NCBI GenBank assembly: GCA_002733865.1
Contig: NVXM01000010.1
Coordinates: 1-49,952, forward strand
Source: Sphingopyxis sp.
Lineage (GTDB): Bacteria; Pseudomonadota; Alphaproteobacteria; Sphingomonadales; Sphingomonadaceae
Direction of reading: 5' to 3'
Length of the DNA: 49,952 nucleotides
The first letter of the stretch is position 1; each line of letters starts with the position of its first letter. Positions 25,966-34,499 of the stretch are shown one piece after another. The notes beneath the pieces were generated by a model. It ran no database searches, was not told the origin of the DNA, and saw nothing but the letters and a program-made list of their open reading frames with translations. The position numbers were made by a program, and so were the translations under genes.

Positions 25966-27108
25966 ATGACCCAATTTTCCCTGACCGAAGACCAGCTTGC
26001 CATTCAGGAAATGGCCCAGAAATTCACAGCCGACGCGATTACGCCGCATGCTGCGGAGTGGGATGAAAATCATGTCTTCCCGCGCGATACCATAAAGCAG
26101 GCTGCGGAGCTTGGCTTCGGTGGCATCTATGTCTCCGAAGAGTCCGGCGGCATCGGTCTCGGACGGCTGGAAAGCGCAATTATCATGGAGGCGATGGCTT
26201 ATGGCTGCCCCTCGACCAGCGCCTTTATCTCGATCCACAATATGGCGTCCTGGATGATTGACACATTCGGATCGCAGGCGGTGAAGGACAAATATCTGCC
26301 TGACCTGGTGCCGATGGAGAAGATATCGAGCTATTGCCTGACCGAAGCCGGTGCGGGATCGGACGCGGCCTCGCTGAAGACCAAGGCGGTGCGCGATGGC
26401 GATGATTATATCGTCAACGGTTCCAAGCAGTTCATCTCCGGCGGCGGCGCCAACGAGATATATGTCACGATGACCCGCACCTCCGACGACGGGGCCAAGG
26501 GAGTCACCTGCCTTGTCATCGAGAAAGACATGGAAGGTGTCTCATTCGGCGCGCAGGAGAAAAAGCTCGGCTGGCATTCGCAGCCGACCGCGCAGGTCAA
26601 TTTTGACAATGTCCGCGTTCCTGCTGAAAATCGCGTGGGTGACGAAGGCGAGGGCTTTCGCATCGCCATGGCCGGTCTCGACGGCGGTCGGCTGAACATC
26701 GGTGCCTGTTCGCTCGGCGGCGCGCAGCGCTGCCTTGATGAAGCGATCAGTTATACCAAGGACCGCAAGCAATTCGGCAAGGCGATCAGCGATTTCCAGA
26801 ACACCCAGTTCATGCTCGCAGACATGGCCACCGATCTTGAAGCCTCTCGCGCGCTGCTTTATCTTGCGGCGGCAAAGGTCACCGAAGGTGCGCCTGATAA
26901 AACCAAATTTGCCGCGATGGCCAAGCGACTAGCAACCGATAATGGCAGCAAGATCGTCAACGATGCGCTGCAACTTTTTGGCGGCTACGGCTATCTGCGG
27001 GATTATCCGATCGAACGCTTCTGGCGCGATCTCAGGGTCCACAGTATTTTGGAGGGAACCAATCAGGTCATGCGCATGATCGTTTCGCGTGAACTGCTCC
27101 GACAATAA
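25966..27108 (+). CDS. Acyl-CoA dehydrogenase, probably isobutyryl-CoA dehydrogenase
   Basis: FAD flavoprotein of 380 aa, the usual length. FAD and substrate motifs are CLTEAGAGSDAAS and GSKQFISGGG; the helical C-terminal domain has KDRKQFGKAISDFQ and QLFGGYGYLRDYPIERFWRDLRVHSILEGTNQVMR (given as a landmark: LFGGYGYL and ILEGTNQVMR). The Glu in LEGTNQ is where short-chain and isobutyryl-specific members have their catalytic base. With mmsA, hydrolase, hydratase and mmsB around it, oxidation of isobutyryl-CoA to methacrylyl-CoA is the best assignment. The hydrolase gene starts 8 bases after its stop. Confidence 0.92.
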   Translation: MTQFSLTEDQLAIQEMAQKFTADAITPHAAEWDENHVFPRDTIKQAAELGFGGIYVSEESGGIGLGRLESAIIMEAMAYGCPSTSAFISIHNMASWMIDTFGSQAVKDKYLPDLVPMEKISSYCLTEAGAGSDAASLKTKAVRDGDDYIVNGSKQFISGGGANEIYVTMTRTSDDGAKGVTCLVIEKDMEGVSFGAQEKKLGWHSQPTAQVNFDNVRVPAENRVGDEGEGFRIAMAGLDGGRLNIGACSLGGAQRCLDEAISYTKDRKQFGKAISDFQNTQFMLADMATDLEASRALLYLAAAKVTEGAPDKTKFAAMAKRLATDNGSKIVNDALQLFGGYGYLRDYPIERFWRDLRVHSILEGTNQVMRMIVSRELLRQ

Positions 27109-27116
27109 GGTATATT

Positions 27117-28160
27117 ATGACAGAAGATCTTATCATCAGAAAAACCGGGCGGGTTGGCCATATCAGCCTGAACCGGCCGAAAGTTATCCATTCGCTCAAT
27201 CTCGACATGTGTCTGGGGATAACCGAAGCCCTGCAAGCATGGCGTGACGATGACGAAGTTGAAGCCGTGATCATTGATCATAGCGAAGGCAGGGGATTTT
27301 GTGCAGGCGGCGATATTGCCATGCTGCGCGAATCCGGCATGGCCGATGGCAAAGAAGGACGCGAGTTTTTCTACAAGGAATATCAGCTCAACCACCTGCT
27401 GTTCGAATATCCCAAGCCAGTGGTCGCCTTCATGAATGGTATCACCATGGGCGGCGGCGTTGGCATTTCGCAACCGGCCAAATATCGCGTCGCAACCGAG
27501 TATACCCGCTTCGCCATGCCCGAAACCGGCATCGGACTCTTCCCGGATGTCGGCGGTGGCTGGTATCTGTCGCGGCTGGAAGGCCGGCTCGGACAGTTTC
27601 TGGCGCTGACCGGCGCGCGGCTGGACGGTGCCGAGTGCAAGGAAGTGGGTCTTGCCACCCATTATCTCGAATCGGCGGTTCTGGAAGAAGCCAAGCAGCG
27701 GATTTCGGAAAAGCCCGACCGGATCGAAGGCATATTGGGACAGCTGTCGGGCAATATCCCGGAAGCACGGATCACCAAGAATCTCGACAAGATCGACAAG
27801 TTTTTCGCTTCCGACCGGTTCGAGGACATCTTGGCCGCTCTGGAAGCTGACGATGGCGAATGGGCAGCCAAGGAGCGTGATACTTTGGGCACCAAAAGCC
27901 CGCAGACGTGCAAGGTCGCACTGCGCCAGCTTCAGGAAGGCGCGGCGATGGAGAGCTTCGCCGACGAAATGCGCAACGAATACCGCATCGGTTATCATGT
28001 GCTGGTGATGCACGATTTTCTCGAGGGCGTACGCGCGCTGATCGTCGACAAGGACAACGATCCGAAATGGAACCCCCCGACCCCGGAGGAGGTCACTACC
28101 GACTGGATCGACAATATTTTCGCGCCGTTACCGGCAGATGAAGAATGGAAACCACTATGA
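27117..28160 (+). CDS. 3-hydroxyisobutyryl-CoA hydrolase (crotonase family)
   Basis: 347 aa, longer than plain enoyl-CoA hydratases (about 260) as expected of HIBCH. The crotonase core includes [26 protein letters not shown] and [23 protein letters not shown], where the Glu and Asp of [13 protein letters not shown] are the residues used for thioester hydrolysis in HIBCH. The extra C-terminal helical part ends with [21 protein letters not shown], typical for the family. It releases 3-hydroxyisobutyrate from its CoA ester in valine degradation. Its last bases overlap the start of the next gene (ATGA). Confidence 0.93.
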   Translation: MTEDLIIRKTGRVGHISLNRPKVIHSLNLDMCLGITEALQAWRDDDEVEAVIIDHSEGRGFCAGGDIAMLRESGMADGKEGREFFYKEYQLNHLLFEYPKPVVAFMNGITMGGGVGISQPAKYRVATEYTRFAMPETGIGLFPDVGGGWYLSRLEGRLGQFLALTGARLDGAECKEVGLATHYLESAVLEEAKQRISEKPDRIEGILGQLSGNIPEARITKNLDKIDKFFASDRFEDILAALEADDGEWAAKERDTLGTKSPQTCKVALRQLQEGAAMESFADEMRNEYRIGYHVLVMHDFLEGVRALIVDKDNDPKWNPPTPEEVTTDWIDNIFAPLPADEEWKPL

Positions 28161-28939
28161 CGTATGAAACCATCCTGACCGAAACAAAGGGTCCTGTTAC
28201 CCTGATCACCCTCAACCGGCCGAAAGCGCTCAACGCGCTGAACAGCCAGGTGCTTGATGAACTGATCGAGGCTTTCGCTGCATTTCAGGCAGACGATACG
28301 CAAAATTGCGCCGTGCTGACCGGCTCGGGCGACAAGGCCTTTGCTGCCGGTGCTGACATCAAGGAAATGTACGACAAGTCGGCTGCCGATTTCTATCTCG
28401 AGGATTTCTTCGCCAAATGGACCAGCCATATCGTCAAGGCGACCCGCAAGCCTTGGATCGCGGCGGTCAACGGCTTCTCGCTGGGTGGTGGCTGCGAACT
28501 GGCGATGATGGCTGACTATATCATCGCCAGCGACAAGGCGAAATTCGGACAGCCGGAAATCAAGCTGGGCGTCGCCCCCGGCATGGGCGGTTCGCAGCGG
28601 CTCACCCGCGCGATCGGCAAGGCCAAGTCGATGGAAATGTGCCTGACCGGCCGGATGATGGATGCCGAGGAAGCCGAGCGCTCTGGTCTGGTCGCCCGCG
28701 TGGTGCCGCATGATGATCTGCTCGACGAAGCGATGAAATCCGCTGCACTGGTGGCTTCAATGCCGCCAATGGCCGCGCAGGTGAACAAGGAAATGGTCAA
28801 TGCGGCCTTCGAAAACAATCTCGAGCAGGGCCTGGTCCACGAACGCCGCCTGTTCCAGATCCTGACCGCGACCGAAGACAAGAATGAGGGCATGGCCGCC
28901 TTTATCGAAAAGCGCGAAGGCCAATGGAAGGGACGCTAG
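28157..28939 (+). CDS. Enoyl-CoA hydratase
   Basis: Crotonase-family enzyme of 260 aa. Oxyanion-hole glycines are in [11 protein letters not shown] and [13 protein letters not shown], and the two catalytic Glu are in [12 protein letters not shown] and [19 protein letters not shown]. It would hydrate methacrylyl-CoA to 3-hydroxyisobutyryl-CoA in this pathway, although such enzymes accept many short enoyl-CoAs. The start ATG 28157 overlaps the hydrolase stop; an in-frame ATG lies at 28145. Mitochondrial short-chain enoyl-CoA hydratase is a close structural counterpart. Confidence 0.93.
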   Translation: MTYETILTETKGPVTLITLNRPKALNALNSQVLDELIEAFAAFQADDTQNCAVLTGSGDKAFAAGADIKEMYDKSAADFYLEDFFAKWTSHIVKATRKPWIAAVNGFSLGGGCELAMMADYIIASDKAKFGQPEIKLGVAPGMGGSQRLTRAIGKAKSMEMCLTGRMMDAEEAERSGLVARVVPHDDLLDEAMKSAALVASMPPMAAQVNKEMVNAAFENNLEQGLVHERRLFQILTATEDKNEGMAAFIEKREGQWKGR

Positions 28940-29004
28940 GAGCGTAGCTTTCTGTTTTGCAAAGACGCGTGGCATTGCGCCGCTGACAATCACTGGAGAC
29001 TGGA

Positions 29005-29886
29005 ATGAAAATCGGATTTATCGGACTTGGCAATATGGGCGGCGGCATGGCTGCCAATCTCGCGAAAGCAGGACATGAGGTCCATGCCTTTGATCTGTCC
29101 GGCGAAGCGCTGGCGCGCGCAGGCGAGGCCGGATGCCATCCGGTCAGCGACGCTGCTGCAGCGGTGCAGAATATGGAAGCCGTGGTCACCATGCTGCCCG
29201 CCGGCACCCATGTCCGCAAAGTCTATGAATATGAGATCGTTATCAATGCCAATCCCGGTACTTTGGTAATCGATTGCTCGACCATCGATGTCGACAGTGC
29301 CCGGGATGTGGCGACGATGGCGGAAGCCAAGGGCCTGGTCCCGGTCGACGCGCCGGTATCCGGCGGTATCGCAGCGGCCAATGGCGGTACCTTGACCTTC
29401 ATGGTCGGCGGCAGCGACGAAGGCTTCAAGCGTGCCGAACCGATCCTGTCGGACATGGGCAAAGCGGTTATCCATGCCGGTGGTAATGGTGCTGGGCAGG
29501 CGGCAAAGATCTGCAACAATATGCTGCTCGGCGCTTCGATGATTGCGACCTGTGAAACGTTCAAGATGGCGGAGAAGCTTGGACTCGATCTGCAAAATTT
29601 CTACGACATTTCATCAAAGGCGTCTGGCCAGAACTGGTCGATGACCAGCTATTGCCCGGTCCCCGGTGTCGGCCCGCAAAGCCCGGCAGACAATGGCTAT
29701 GAAGGCGGTTTCGCCGCAGCGCTGATGCTCAAGGATCTGCGCCTGGCGATGGAAGCGGCACACAGCGCCGGTGCGGAGGTGCCAATGGGCGCCGAAGCCG
29801 CGAAACTCTACGAACAATATGCCGAAGCGCAAGGGCAGGGCGGCAAGGATTTTTCCGGTATCATCGCCATGCTGGACAAGGGCTGA
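29005..29886 (+). CDS. mmsB: 3-hydroxyisobutyrate dehydrogenase
   Basis: 293 aa beta-hydroxyacid dehydrogenase. It oxidises 3-hydroxyisobutyrate to methylmalonate semialdehyde with NAD+, giving the substrate of mmsA. The nucleotide loop GLGNMG is at residues 7-12, the substrate loop is DAPVSGGIAAANGG, and the catalytic Lys is in GQAAKICNN. A C-terminal stretch with KDLRLAM and FSGIIAML matches the family. A ribosome site GGAGACTGGA precedes the ATG. The 65-base gap to the hydratase contains no obvious terminator, so the operon probably continues through it. Confidence 0.95.
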   Translation: MKIGFIGLGNMGGGMAANLAKAGHEVHAFDLSGEALARAGEAGCHPVSDAAAAVQNMEAVVTMLPAGTHVRKVYEYEIVINANPGTLVIDCSTIDVDSARDVATMAEAKGLVPVDAPVSGGIAAANGGTLTFMVGGSDEGFKRAEPILSDMGKAVIHAGGNGAGQAAKICNNMLLGASMIATCETFKMAEKLGLDLQNFYDISSKASGQNWSMTSYCPVPGVGPQSPADNGYEGGFAAALMLKDLRLAMEAAHSAGAEVPMGAEAAKLYEQYAEAQGQGGKDFSGIIAMLDKG

Positions 29887-29892
29887 TCTCTC

Positions 29893-30138
29893 ATGCCGCC
29901 GCTGTGGGTAATGATTTGCGGTCTGTCCGGAACAATCGTCGTTGCATTGATGGAATTGCATAAGGGGCACGGTCCGGCGAGCTTTAAAATCTATCAGATG
30001 ATTGCAGGAATTTCCCTGTTTCTGGCCATCGTCGGCGGGTTGACCGTAGGTCTGCTGGCGCGGCCCTATCGGCGCAAAACCATGGTGTCTTTGCTGCTGG
30101 GAACGGCGCTCTTCCTGCTGCTGGGATTTGGGCTATGA
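29893..30138 (+). CDS. Small membrane protein of unknown function
   Basis: 81 aa with three hydrophobic segments (about 3-20, 32-55 and 64-80) and a basic loop RPYRRKT. It follows mmsB by six bases on the same strand, so it may be the last gene of the valine operon. I do not recognise a family. The start ATG has no strong ribosome site. Its size, hydrophobicity and packing against mmsB support a real gene, with moderate certainty. Confidence 0.55.
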   Translation: MPPLWVMICGLSGTIVVALMELHKGHGPASFKIYQMIAGISLFLAIVGGLTVGLLARPYRRKTMVSLLLGTALFLLLGFGL

Positions 30139-30326
30139 TGTCGGGTGAGTTTTTACTCCCATAACAGAGAGCTGCGACGATGGTGGGCAAAGCAGGCAAA
30201 CATGATCTGACACTCTAGCGACATGAAATGGGAAAGCTGTACAAACTGGAGATCCGCAAGCGCTACTGGTTATAATCGTATCATCGATCCGATTTAACCT
30301 AACAGAAAATCATTTACTATCTATTA

Positions 30327-30371
30327 TGGTGCGCCCGACTGGATTTGAACCTGCGACCTCCAGATTAAAAG
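30327..30371 (-). other. tRNA-Lys(TTT)-like 3' half, putative att site
   Basis: Read on the minus strand it contains the anticodon loop CTTTTAA, the 3' strand of an anticodon stem TCTGG, a variable loop, a T arm GCAGG-TTCAAAT-CCAGT with one mispair, the acceptor strand CGGGCGC and ACCA. The upstream 5' half does not exist: bases before the anticodon loop cannot pair. This matches the 3' segment that integrating elements duplicate when they cross over in the anticodon loop. Not a functional tRNA. Confidence 0.65.
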
Positions 30372-30388
30372 TTAGTAACTGGACTCGT

Positions 30389-31630
30389 TTACGCATACAT
30401 ATTGCGCTCATTGAGCAACTTCGAAATCTCATCGGAAGTTCGAGTGACCGCCAATTTCAACGCTTCGTCGATATGGACATATCCTTGAGTAACCCCGCGC
30501 GCCGCGTGTCCGAGCAATGCGCGTATGGTCAGTTCGGAAAAGCCATGATCGCCCGCGACGCTGCCGAACGTATGACGAAGCGTATGGGGAGTCACGCCTT
30601 CGATTCTCGCAACATGACACAGCCGGGCAAGACAAGCTTTTCCCGCTGTAAAATGCCCGTTCGTAATGCCTGATGGGAAAACATATGGACTGGAATTGAA
30701 CACGGGTTGCTCTTCGACGAGTCTTATCGCTGCAGGGCCAATCGCCCGAATTTGACCGTCGGTTTTGGTGTCTGGAAATTGTACATACCCACCTTCGCTA
30801 TGCAGCCAGTCGCGTTGCAACCCTTGAACTTCAGATATGCGATAGCCTGTCAGCAGCATGAGCTCGACAATTGCCAGCGCGGTAGAATGTTCACCGTGCT
30901 GCTTTCCATATTGAATGGCTTCGCCGAGTTTTTCTATTTCTGCCACACTTAGCCGTCGCTCCTTTTTCTTCCCCGCAATTTTTCGCGCACCCGCGCCTTG
31001 ATTGCTGGAAATTATGTCCAGCCGCACCGCGTGGTTCAAAATACTTTGCAATGTAGCAACCGATCGCGATGCCACGCCGGCGCCACCCTTTGTCACCCCG
31101 CCGCGTCCAGGGGTGCGAGGCTTGGCGGTCTTTCCGATGGCAATATCGCTTTGCATGGCTTCAATGTCCGCTATCTTGAGGGTTTCAGCGACACGTTTGC
31201 CGAGCAAAGGCTTGATATGCTGTTCGATACGGCTGCTGTCCATTGCAAGAGTGGAAGACTTAATCGGGCGATTCCGGCGTCCCAATATTCGGCCAGCAGT
31301 TGCTTCGGACATATACCAGTCGCAAACTTCTTCGACCTTCATTGCTTGCTTGCGACCATTTTTCTCAGATGCTGGATCTTTACCGTCCGCGATAGAGCCT
31401 AGCTGGATTTTTGCCTTTTCGCGTGCCTGTTCAACCGTCAAAATGCCATAGCGGCCAATCACAATCCGTCTGCTGCGGCCTTCGGAATTGCGATATTGGA
31501 GAATAAAGCTTTTGAGGCCGGATGCCGTGACCCGCACGCCAAACCCGCGCAGTTCGCCATCCCATTTGAATGCTTGGCCTTTCCCGGGAGCTGCGAGAGC
31601 GTCAACGCTACGCTTGGTCAGCTTGGACAT
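30389..31630 (-). CDS. Tyrosine-type site-specific integrase (DUF4102 arm domain)
   Basis: 413 aa. The N-terminal DUF4102 arm-binding domain (about 1-95) has LRGFGVRVTASGLKSFILQYR and VIGRYGILTVEQAREKA. A SAM-like core-binding domain follows (about 100-230), then the catalytic domain (about 235-400). Catalytic residues are Arg in TGYRISEVQGL, H-x2-R in HTLRHTFGS, His in LLGHAARG and Tyr in TQGYVHID, so the enzyme looks active. P4-like integrases of this sort insert islands at tRNA genes, and both flanks here carry tRNA 3' halves. Its last codon lies 18 bases from the Lys-like fragment. Confidence 0.93.
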   Translation of the reverse strand: MSKLTKRSVDALAAPGKGQAFKWDGELRGFGVRVTASGLKSFILQYRNSEGRSRRIVIGRYGILTVEQAREKAKIQLGSIADGKDPASEKNGRKQAMKVEEVCDWYMSEATAGRILGRRNRPIKSSTLAMDSSRIEQHIKPLLGKRVAETLKIADIEAMQSDIAIGKTAKPRTPGRGGVTKGGAGVASRSVATLQSILNHAVRLDIISSNQGAGARKIAGKKKERRLSVAEIEKLGEAIQYGKQHGEHSTALAIVELMLLTGYRISEVQGLQRDWLHSEGGYVQFPDTKTDGQIRAIGPAAIRLVEEQPVFNSSPYVFPSGITNGHFTAGKACLARLCHVARIEGVTPHTLRHTFGSVAGDHGFSELTIRALLGHAARGVTQGYVHIDEALKLAVTRTSDEISKLLNERNMYA

Positions 31631-31655
31631 TGTGTGTCAATCCTGTCGCAAATTT

Positions 31656-31702
31656 TGCTTACATTAGCACGTCAACATCGAAATGTAAGCAATATGTAAG
31701 CA
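31656..31702. promoter_or_regulatory. Repeated ATGTAAGCA sites upstream of the integrase
   Basis: ATGTAAGCA occurs at 31683-31691 and 31694-31702 as direct repeats 11 bp apart, and inverted (TGCTTACAT) at 31656-31664. The set begins about 26 bases upstream of the integrase start. This is the layout of integrase arm-type binding sites or an autoregulatory operator. Confidence 0.55.
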
Positions 31703-31831
31703 CTTGGGATCAAAAAAGAGGTTGCTTTCAGATATGGTAGCGTAGAAAACTTCTTCAACTACGAAGATATATCTATATATTATAGTATGATAGAAAAGAA
31801 TAGCGGATCGTAGCGAAATTGGATCTGGATA

Positions 31832-31876
31832 TTGCCAAGGTTGGGGTCGAGAGTTCGAATCTCTTCGCCCGCTCCA
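31832..31876 (+). other. tRNA-Gly(GCC)-like 3' half, putative att site
   Basis: Contains the anticodon loop TTGCCAA, GGTTG as 3' stem strand, variable loop GGGTC, T arm GAGAG-TTCGAAT-CTCTT, acceptor strand CGCCCGC and TCCA. Bases before the loop do not complete the anticodon stem, D arm or acceptor, so only the 3' half is here. It has the same extent (anticodon loop to CCA, 45 bases) as the Lys-like fragment at the other end of the integrase unit. Confidence 0.75.
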
Positions 31877-31988
31877 TTTTCTAGTTAAAATTACAAATTT
31901 CGTTGCTTTCGCCGACTCGAGCCCGGCAACAGACACCGCCAAGGCGCGAAATATACAGACCATGGGCCCTCGACCTATGCAGGCGGAT

Positions 31989-34496
31989 TCAGAGGTCGGG
32001 TAAAGTCTGATCCTTCTTGCCCCAGCTCCGCAAATTGGGGCCATTGGCTCGATCAATCAGTCTGGTGGCATCCTTTATCCCGAAATAGCCGGCACTGTCG
32101 TAGTCATCGAGTTCTTCCCAGCTAACGGGTGCGGCAACTGGGGCTCCGGTGCGGGCACGGGCAGAATAGGGGACAATTGAGGTGGCACCCCGCTGGTTAC
32201 GCAGCCAGTCAATGAAAATCTTGCCCTTGCGCTTTTCCTTCGACATGGTCGCCGTGAACCGGTCGGGCGCGGACTGGGCCAATGCGAGCGAAAAACGGCG
32301 GGCAAAATCCTTGACGGTGGGCCACTCGGCCTCCGGTTTCAGCGGGACGATAACATGGACTCCCTTGCCGCCGGACAGCATCGCAAAACTGGCCAGACCG
32401 AGATCGGCCAGTGTCCGGCGAATCTCCTTCGCCGCCTTTCTGACCGCGGCAAAATCCAGTCCCTCGTCCGGGTCGAGGTCAAATACCATCCGGTCTGGCT
32501 GCTCGAGATGATCAATTCTGGATTCCCAGCCATGCAATTCGATCGTGCCCATCTGGACGCAGGCCAGTATCCCGGCAACATCCTCGACGTAGAGATAATC
32601 CTCGACGCCGCCATCCTTCTCGGTGATCGGCACGGTCTTGACATGATCGCCAAAACTGCCGGCGTCATGCTTCTGGAAAAAGCATTTCTTGGCCCGCCCC
32701 TGCGGGCAACGCACCAGGCTGAGCGGACGATGAGCCGACCATGGCAGCATCAGCGCACCGACATTCATGTAATAATCGGCCAGATCGCCCTTGGTGGCCT
32801 CGGTGTCGGGAAATATGACCCGGTCGCGGCTGGAGATGTCGATCATCGCCTCATCCCTTGGTGGCGGGGATTCGACCGCTTCCGGTTTGACCTCGGAGGC
32901 TGGCTTGTCGCTGCGCAGTCCCAGGAAACTGCCATGGCGGACGATCCCGTCTCCGGTAAATTCTCCGAATGCAATTTCTGCGACCAGCTTGGGCGTGACC
33001 CAGCTGGCGTCGCGACTCTCGGCTTTCGGTACATCAGCCGGCGGCGTCTTGCGCGCCAACCTGTCCATCCGGCTGGACAGGTCCTGCATTGCATCTTCGC
33101 TGAAGCCGGTTCCGACCCGCCCCTTGTAGATCAACTTATCTCCCTCGTTCTGGGCGATCAGCAGCGAGGCAAAGGGGCGGCCTTTCTTGTCGGACTTGCG
33201 CCAGCCGATAATGACAAATTCCTGGCGCCGGGTGCATTTTATCTTCAGCCAGTTCTTGCTGCGCCGACCACGATAGGCAGCGTCGGCCCGTTTTGATATG
33301 ATCCCCTCCTGACCGGCGCCGCACATCGCCTGAAAAAGTTTTTCCCCGGCGCCGATGATATGGTCGGCGAAGCAAATGGTTTCGCTTTGCCCCCCGATCA
33401 GCGCGCCCAGCCTTTCCTTGCGTTCAAGGGTACCGAGCTGTGTCAAATCTTCGCCATCGCATTCCAACAGGTCAAAAGCGAACAGGGTCAGCCCGCCCGC
33501 ATCTTCCTTGAGCGCCTTTTGCAGTTTGGAAAAATCCGGATTGCCCTTGTCGTCGAGCTTGACGATTTCACCGTCAATCAATGCTGAGGACAGATTAAGC
33601 GCTGCCGCCGCGCGCGCGATACCGCCAAATTTGTCGGTCCAGTCCTTGCCCGAGCGGGTGAAAATACGGACCTTGTCGCCTGCCGCAGCGAGCAGGCAGC
33701 GATAGCCATCATATTTTATCTCGTGCAGCCAGTTGTTGCCGGCGGGGACGTGATTGACCAACGTCGCGAGTTGGGGTTTCCGGAACTTGGGCAGGGCGGC
33801 TGTTCGGGATCGTGTCTTCCGGTCAGTCTTCTGCTTCTTCTCGCTTTGCGTCGCGGCGGCTTTCATCGCTGCCCCAAATTCCTTGCCGCTCTTGCCTTTC
33901 AGTGAAAACTCGCCGCCCTCGTCGGTAGCGATTTCCGCCATCCCGCGTCCCGTCTCGATACTGGTCAATTCCTCGGAAACGAGGTCATCACTACCGCCGG
34001 CATATTCGTCGTCGATCTTTCGGAGCAGCCAGTTCTCGCGCTTTTCCTCTTTATTGCCGCGCATCCGGACGAGCAACCATTCCCCTTTCATGCGCTCGCC
34101 GTCGAGGATGAAATGCAGATGCCCCTTGTCCAGATCCTTGGCGCTCTTGCCTTTTACCGGTGCCCATCCGCCTTTGTCCCAGAGCATCACGGTGCCGCCA
34201 CCATATTCGCCCTTCGGAATGCTCCCTTCAAAGCTTGCGTAGGAGAGCGGGTGATCCTCGGTCCGCACCGCCAGCCGCTTGTCGTCGGGATTGAGGCTGG
34301 GGCCCTTGGTCACCGCCCAGCTTTTGAGCACACCATCGATTTCGAGGCGAAAATCAAAATGTAGCCGGGTGGCCGCGTGTTTCTGGACGATGAAGCGATT
34401 GCCCTGGCTTGACGCAATCTCGCCAGCCGGTTCACGGGTTTTCCTGAAATTTCGCTTGAGATTATACTCGGATAAAGAGTCTTTCGTTTTCGCCAT
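31989..34496 (-). CDS. ligD: Multifunctional DNA ligase D (phosphoesterase-ligase-polymerase)
   Basis: 835 aa with all three LigD modules. The 3'-phosphoesterase is at about 30-165 (FIVQKHAATRLHFDFRLE, SIPKGEYGGG). The ATP-dependent ligase is at about 240-530, with AMP-accepting K261 in EIKYDGYR and SKRADAAYRG plus WLKIK as later nucleotidyltransferase motifs. The primase-like polymerase is at about 555-835, with D673 and D675 in FDLDPDEG and SGGKGVHV at 708-715. It repairs double-strand breaks by end joining with Ku, whose gene ends three bases upstream on the same strand. Module order PE-LIG-POL is that of Pseudomonas and many alphaproteobacteria. Confidence 0.96.
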   Translation of the reverse strand: MAKTKDSLSEYNLKRNFRKTREPAGEIASSQGNRFIVQKHAATRLHFDFRLEIDGVLKSWAVTKGPSLNPDDKRLAVRTEDHPLSYASFEGSIPKGEYGGGTVMLWDKGGWAPVKGKSAKDLDKGHLHFILDGERMKGEWLLVRMRGNKEEKRENWLLRKIDDEYAGGSDDLVSEELTSIETGRGMAEIATDEGGEFSLKGKSGKEFGAAMKAAATQSEKKQKTDRKTRSRTAALPKFRKPQLATLVNHVPAGNNWLHEIKYDGYRCLLAAAGDKVRIFTRSGKDWTDKFGGIARAAAALNLSSALIDGEIVKLDDKGNPDFSKLQKALKEDAGGLTLFAFDLLECDGEDLTQLGTLERKERLGALIGGQSETICFADHIIGAGEKLFQAMCGAGQEGIISKRADAAYRGRRSKNWLKIKCTRRQEFVIIGWRKSDKKGRPFASLLIAQNEGDKLIYKGRVGTGFSEDAMQDLSSRMDRLARKTPPADVPKAESRDASWVTPKLVAEIAFGEFTGDGIVRHGSFLGLRSDKPASEVKPEAVESPPPRDEAMIDISSRDRVIFPDTEATKGDLADYYMNVGALMLPWSAHRPLSLVRCPQGRAKKCFFQKHDAGSFGDHVKTVPITEKDGGVEDYLYVEDVAGILACVQMGTIELHGWESRIDHLEQPDRMVFDLDPDEGLDFAAVRKAAKEIRRTLADLGLASFAMLSGGKGVHVIVPLKPEAEWPTVKDFARRFSLALAQSAPDRFTATMSKEKRKGKIFIDWLRNQRGATSIVPYSARARTGAPVAAPVSWEELDDYDSAGYFGIKDATRLIDRANGPNLRSWGKKDQTLPDL

Positions 34497-34499
34497 AGG

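Larger units (their letters stand above)
30327..31876. mobile_element. Integrase remnant bracketed by two tRNA 3'-half att-like sites
   Basis: The unit consists of a 45-base tRNA-Lys-like 3' half (30327-30371, minus), an intact tyrosine integrase gene, an AT-rich stretch with repeated putative arm sites, and a 45-base tRNA-Gly-like 3' half (31832-31876, plus). Both CCA ends point outward. No cargo, excisionase or transposase gene is visible, so this is either a minimal element or the scar left after deletion of islands. Confidence 0.6.
31631..31988. other. Intergenic region between integrase and ligD
   Basis: 358 bases, noticeably AT-rich between about 31640 and 31810 and normal after about 31840. 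It contains the ATGTAAGCA repeats (31656-31702) and the tRNA-Gly-like fragment (31832-31876). A frame 31664-32056 on the minus strand crosses both the fragment and the ligD end and is not credible as a gene. Confidence 0.6.

Noticed and set aside
30327..30403. Possible complete tRNA on the minus strand
   Set aside because: Only the half from the anticodon loop to CCA is tRNA-like; the D arm, acceptor 5' strand and anticodon 5' strand cannot be formed.
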